From: Silene noctiflora
Taxonomy: Eukaryota; Streptophyta; Magnoliopsida; Caryophyllales; Caryophyllaceae
Direction of reading: 5' to 3'
DNA: 23,746 bases
Assembly: GCA_009801015.1 (NCBI GenBank)
Contig: VHZZ01000997.1
Location: 70,507-94,252, forward strand
Shown here: positions 18,552 to 23,746 of the stretch, piece after piece
How the letters are laid out: every line of letters starts with the position of its first letter
How positions within the stretch are numbered: position 1 is the stretch's first letter
Program-made: the position numbers and the translations under genes
The notes under the pieces: model-generated
Seen by the model: the letters and a program-made list of their open reading frames with translations, nothing else
The model's database searches: none
What the model was told of the DNA's origin: nothing

Positions 18552-18740
18552 CAAAGCGTCTCCCTTGTGACGGGTCGGTATTTGTGACGGGTAATGCCAC
18601 TCACAAAACAAATAGGGGGACAAGGTGGGGGCACCCCCCACTTGCTTTCCTCACTCCTCTATTTGGGCATTTTGTCTCACAAAATGGTGTCCGTCTTCTC
18701 ATTTGTGACGGATATTTTCCGTCACAAATGAGAATTGCTG
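18552..18740. mobile_element. MULE-type MITE, GACGG family, 9-bp duplication
   Basis: 189 bp flanked by TTAAAAGAT (18543-18551 and 18741-18749). The left end CAAAGCGTCTCCCTTGTGAC then GGG and the right end, reversed, CAGCAATTCTCATTTGTGAC then GGA match each other and the 10463-10637 element (CA..., TTCTC, GACGG). Near the right end, TTTGTGACGGA and TCCGTCACAAA form a tight extra hairpin. No coding capacity. Confidence 0.85.
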
Positions 18741-18919
18741 TTAAAAGATAGCACCGCTGTTCTAATGATTGTGATAGATGATAATGTATTGAAACGATCA
18801 AGGTGTTTACATTGTTTTTATAAGTTACTCTCTCTTCTTTTTTTAGTGACACAAGCATTGATGGTACTATGGTAGTATGTGGAGACTGGAGTAGACAGTT
18901 TCAAGGAGAATTAATGAAG

Positions 18920-19060
18920 CATAAGGGTTTCTCCTTTTTACGTGTGACGGTACTATTTCGTCACAAGTTTGATCTCTCACAAAAAATAAGTAGGAGGATA
19001 AGTAAGAAGGAGATTGTGGGAGGTCATAAGCTTGTGAAGGTCACAATTCAAACAAGACTT
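18920..19060. mobile_element. Eroded relative of the GACGG MITE family
   Basis: TTTCTCCTTTTTACGTGTGA then CGG, TTTCGTCACAAG and CTCTCACAA follow the order of the family's left half. GTGAAGGTCACAATTCAAAC resembles an eroded right end. The borders are approximate, with no clear duplication. Confidence 0.4.
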
Positions 19061-19400
19061 TTCGAAGGCTTAATTAGGACTAGAAAATCTTTATAAGCTT
19101 TATTTAAAAAAAAAAAAAAAAAAACATTCAAATAGTCTATAAATTACTCTCATTAAATGTCGATGTAAATGAAACATTTGCAAAATACATGAATGAGAGT
19201 ATAACTCAATATAATTCTAGATCGATCAATAGATTAGATGCCATCCCATGAGTCTAAATTAAATACCATGAACATACAAGTGTCTGATACATTGCCCAAT
19301 TACATGCGAAGAAAATGAGAGACGATTTTATAATTGCCGAAATGTTTTGACGTGTGTTCCACGAATGTCGATGTCGGACACGGGGATGCAGGTTAAGAAG

Positions 19401-20757
19401 TGTAATACTTACCTTATTAGAGACCCGTTGACTGACCTATTGACCATTGAGGAACTTTAGTAAGAGGTGGACGAGGAGTTATATTACTTTTCTGAAGAGG
19501 TACTCGACCTAGTAAAGGACACTCGGCCGAGTACTATAGGTACATACTTGACCGAGTGCAGCCTACTCGGCCGAGTATGGACCGAGTTCGCGTCTGACGG
19601 CTTGTTATGTTAATATGCGAAGGTTGCGAGACTTAAGTCATTTCCGCCTTGTGTTTTATCATTTTCTAAACCTAAATTCCCTCTCTCCCAAAGCCTCACA
19701 ACTCTTACTATCCCAATCACGACTTGGCCAAGGACCTTATATGGGGCGATCGTTAGCCTATGTTTGGAGTCATCGCGTGGAGTCGTCGCCGTCATCGACA
19801 TCGATGTGTCTTCAAGGTAAGTTTGTGAGTATTTGTTAGTTATCTTAGATCAGTTTTATAAGCATAGCAATAGGGTGTAATCGTGTTGTAGAAGACGATG
19901 TGGATTCTTTCTAGGCATGATGTGAGTGATGCATTTCTATGGAATAGCGAAAAGGCGAGGTTTCCCTACTTAGTTTCAGTTTATATATGATTGATTGTTA
20001 GCCTTGTAATTGTCTAAACGTGGTAATCTTGCTGTGTGGTTATGGATGGTCTTATGATGGTTATGGTGATGGTGTAAGTGTACTGTAGTTGTCAGTATGG
20101 ATTGTGGAGCCATCGTCGGGAATGGTCTTCATCCCCCATGTTCGCCTCTTGTGAGTCCCGTCACAAGGGGGATGTGCACATTAATTATCTGGGTACGCTC
20201 GTTGCGATGAACGGGGTTGAAGTGACAAGGCTGCGGGCTGTCACTGGCGGTGTAGGTCATCCGTTGCGATGGGTACCGGATTTGATTGAGGGGTGTTGGT
20301 GGCATTGGTGTGTGGAAGGAAGTATGCGTTCGTTATTACTTACTTATGTGGTTCTTGCCTTGTACTTTATGTTTTTTTGTTACTGACTTTGCGTGGCGTT
20401 TTGTGGTGTTCTCTTTGTTGTCCGTGTCTGCGATGATCCATTAATGTGGTTCATAATGGTGAGCAGATGAACTTTTGAGGTGTTTGTGTTGGCGCGATCA
20501 GGATGTATCTGCTGGCCTGGGAGATCACGTGACTTCGAGTTAGTAGTCGGACGATAATAGTTCCACCAATTGTATCTCTTTTGTATAAGTGTTGTAGCTC
20601 TTCTTTCAGTGTTTCCGCTGTAGCTTGTAAACGATGTATTAAATGTTCTTTTATTTTATTGTCAATTTGATATTCTTACCTCGGGCAACCGAAATGGTAA
20701 CACCCTTACTTTTTGGGAAGGTCTAGTTAAGGCTCATTGATAAATGAGGGTGTTACA
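19401..20757. mobile_element. Probable solo LTR of an old LTR retrotransposon
   Basis: The 1357-bp segment starts TGTAATACTT and ends GGGTGTTACA, so the termini are TG..CA with a TGTAA/TTACA inverted end. Near the left end it carries four copies of a 12-bp palindrome-like motif (ACTCGGCCGAGT and variants, 19502-19577). Near the right end GTAACACCCT and AGGGTGTTAC (20697-20706 and 20747-20756) pair. No primer-binding site or coding region follows, which points to a solo LTR. Target duplications are not evident, suggesting an old insertion. Superfamily uncertain; Ty3/gypsy is plausible from length and ends. Confidence 0.55.
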
Positions 20758-20899
20758 AAAACAACGTTCGTGCTTCTCAAGTAGTTATTTTTTTTTCCAA
20801 ATATTTTTAGTACATGAGGTGGATCATACCACCAACTCAGCATACACTCAAGTACCCAACCAATAAGGACATTTATTTATTTTATTGGATCATATCCCG

Positions 20900-21300
20900 A
20901 TATAGGAATGGGGTGGCCCGACACGATACACACGTCATGGCCGGGCTGCTGTGAGTCGTGCATGGGCCGTAATTTGAGAAAGAAAAACATGCCTAACCCC
21001 AGCACGACAAGACTCATCTAGGCACAACACGCTAAAGAACGCTCAAATATAAAGAAATAAAGACCGATACGAAGTGATCCCCCTAGGCACAACACTCTTA
21101 CCACGCTCAAAAGGTAAAAAAAAAGGTTGAAATGTAGGAATTACTAGGGACGTCCGAGCACAACACGACACATCACGAGTTGTGCATGGACAACAATTCC
21201 ATTTAATGGCACGACACGAAGCCCACTTTCTCGTGTTTGTCTGGATCTTGCAATTTTCTCCTCCATGCACATGTCGTAGACATGATGCACGACCCGACAT
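20900..21300. repeat. Degenerate CACGACAC-rich repeat
   Basis: GGCCCGACACGATACACACG, CAGCACGACAAG, GGCACAACACGC, GGCACAACACTC, GAGCACAACACGACAC and GGCACGACACGAAGCCC recur irregularly over 400 bp, some in inverted form (GTCGTGCATGGGCC, CATGATGCACGACCCGACA). GGCACGACACG-type repeats are common dispersed plant elements. No gene was recognised; borders are approximate. Confidence 0.4.
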
Positions 21301-22095
21301 TACTTACTTTCATTTATATATAGCCAAGCTAAAGTAAGCTTGACTACACCGAATTAAAGTTAGATGAATTAAACTAGACTGAATTGAAAAAAGCTGAATG
21401 TGGGCTGAAATTAAGTTGAGAAGAACATGGTCTTATCGCGTTTTATGCGGTGCAAAATAAAATTTATTTCTCTTCAATATATGCCGAAATCTTTAAATAA
21501 CTATTGATCTAGAGTAATGAAGTAGTTGGGTTGTTCTAACACCACTAAAGATATAAACTATCAATGATTTATACTTGTACACATAAAACTGGTGAATGAT
21601 TCTTACAAGGCCGTATACAACACCACATTCAAGAATCGACTCTGCCTCAACTCTCCAAGATAGATAACCAAATATCCCTTTACTTTTCGATAATGAATTT
21701 GAGATGTTATTAAAAAGTTCTTAATTTTAACAAAAAATAATCCAATTTTTAACTTAAAAAACAGTTTTTCTAACATGTGCTAATTAAAGTATTGATCAAA
21801 TGAATATTTCACGATAGGGAAAAGATGAGTTGATATTTAAATTTCTTATATTATGTTTCTTTGATTTTTTATTTATTTAAACTCTTAATACATGCCATTA
21901 GATATTTAGATGTAACATAAACGTTTAAAAAATTGCTTAAAGAAATCGAGTCATTAGTCATTACTCATTAGTTCATACATAGCTCTAACAAATACTCCCA
22001 AAGAGTCCCAACCTTGTAAAACACAAGCACAAGTCAAGCACACGAAAAATCCATTCAAAACCTCGATCCCAAACCAAAGCACAATCTAATCTTAT
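21301..22095. other. Intergenic, no gene seen
   Basis: AT-rich DNA between the repeat and the histone promoter. It starts with CAGTTCAG-like repeat sequence in inverted form (21325-21415); the rest shows nothing that I can support. From about 21980 it becomes C/A-rich, leading into the H4 promoter. Confidence 0.4.
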
Positions 22096-22638
<543 letters not shown>

Positions 22639-22658
22639 TTTTAGGGTTTTAGGGTTTT
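22639..22658 (+). other. Telomere-like motif right after the H4 stop
   Basis: TTTTAGGGTTTTAGGGTTTT starts one base after the stop codon. It resembles the plant telo-box (AAACCCTAA), which usually lies in histone and ribosomal promoters or leaders; here it sits in the 3' UTR. No role can be shown from sequence. Confidence 0.5.
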
Positions 22659-22749
22659 CACTGTTGTTGTGTAAATTGTTTTCGAGTTCTTGTTCGATTT
22701 CGATGTAATGTGACATTTGGTTGCTCTGAATATCAATTTTAATGTTCAT

Positions 22750-23640
22750 TTTCTGAAATGTTGGTTGTTATTTTGCTCTCTTGATTAATTACTGAGCAGC
22801 GAACATCGTTTTAGGTTAGATTAATATTTTTTTTTGTGGATTTTGAATGTAAGGCGGTGTTTTTTTCGTTTTAGATATGAATTGAAATGTTTAATTTCAA
22901 AGATGTTAATTGACATTTTCAGGTTTATGATTATAGAATATTGCGGTAAATGATTTGTTATGGTATCGAATATTGATATTGCTCATTGGGGATTAAGACT
23001 GCGGTAGCTGTTTTAGGTTAATTGATGCCGACAAAAACTTGTATAAGGCGGTTTCACAATCGTGTTGATTGTGTAACTGCCTATTGTACAGACTACAGAG
23101 TACTCCTTAGTTACTAAGGTTTGGTGTACCTGTTTTGGTAATTAACAAGGCCGTTTTACAGTTATGTACAGTAATAACCGAAGCATACAATTCTGTATTG
23201 TTGTATATCAGGTTCTTTCACTGACAAGTGACAACTATGGAGTACTTACAGAACTCGATCAAATATTCATTGAACGCGATTTGCTGGATCAATGCTTACC
23301 AAATCAATAGCTTTACTGAGTTTTTTCTATGCCTCAGCAATTGTATAGCAGAACATGGTTCTAGTCTTGATCATCTGAGATTTTGGCATCTAATGACACT
23401 AGAACTCGAAATGACAGCAGCAAATTAATTTTACCGATGTAGTTTTCAAGAGTCTTTCTCTCCCAGATCCAACTGCCGCATGTGTTTGAGTTTGAGCCAC
23501 ATTATCATTGTTTTGATGAATAATGGAACAATTGTTTTGCCACATAACAAATGTACATCAAATTTCGAGTTTCGGAGTACTGGTGAGTATGCTAAATCAA
23601 TCATCAAGTATCATATACACTGCTTCAGTCATTTTACCTC
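22750..23640. other. Downstream flank of H4, no gene seen
   Basis: Mostly AT-rich. GGCGGTTTCACAATCGTGTT near 23048 and GGCCGTTTTACAG near 23150 look like dispersed repeat ends. The open frame at 23228-23428 has no recognisable domain. Confidence 0.4.
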
Positions 23641-23746
23641 TAGGAAAACGTATCGTAACTGGAAGCCTATTATGTTATGTCGCAATGGACCGTGTATTAC
23701 TAACCTTTTTTTCGCGGATGATATGGTGCTATTCGGGGAAGCAACA
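23640..23746 (+). mobile_element. LINE reverse transcriptase fragment, cut by window end
   Basis: The frame starting TGG at 23660 reads WKPIMLCRNGPCITNLFFAD then DMVLFGEAT, matching the plant LINE (L1-type) reverse transcriptase core, where the F-ADD motif carries two catalytic aspartates. It continues past the window. The sequence upstream of 23640 fits the family poorly, so the left border, whether 5' truncation or divergence, is uncertain. Confidence 0.85.

Overview
This is nuclear DNA of a flowering plant, most likely a core eudicot; the repeat types hint at Caryophyllales, but that is only an impression. The evidence is spliced genes with GT-AG introns, plant-only families (a NAC factor, an ER class small heat shock protein), AT-rich spacers and a dense mix of plant MITEs. 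Four host genes are clear: an ER small heat shock protein (2573-3169, minus), the complex I subunit NDUFB3/B12 (4827-5027, plus), a three-exon NAC transcription factor of the NAC035/LOV1 type (14472-16567, minus) and an intronless histone H4 (22327-22638, plus). They form no operon or pathway. The B12 and NAC035 pair is notable because their Arabidopsis counterparts are also close neighbours on chromosome 2, so this looks like an old syntenic block stretched by repeats.

Layout: 1-1249 is the right end of an internally deleted CACTA transposon. 1250-2572 holds a small Stowaway-like MITE and a 520-bp element with long inverted ends. 2573-3312 is the heat shock gene with TATA box and a four-unit heat shock element. 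3518-4096 holds two adjoining MITE-like elements. 4672-8359 is the B12 gene plus a probable 3.3-kb intron in its 3' UTR, which carries a tandem array built on a SINE-like tail. 8568-8831 is an unidentified coding-like fragment. 10463-14445 is gene-free and full of MITEs, several with exact target site duplications, including one MITE nested inside another and a hAT-like element containing a tRNA-like Pol III promoter. 14472-16700 is the NAC gene. 17553 marks a Helitron 3' end. 18552-19060 holds MULE-type MITEs. 19401-20757 looks like an old solo LTR. 22096-22658 is the histone H4 gene with its promoter. The window ends inside a LINE reverse transcriptase.

I found no CRISPR array, no functional RNA gene and no evidence of a new multi-gene system. 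The most useful leads are the synteny, the B12 3' UTR intron, the coding hexanucleotide repeat in the NAC gene, the SINE-tail tandem array, the tRNA-like promoter inside a hAT-like element, and a MITE family with diagnostic 9-bp duplications.
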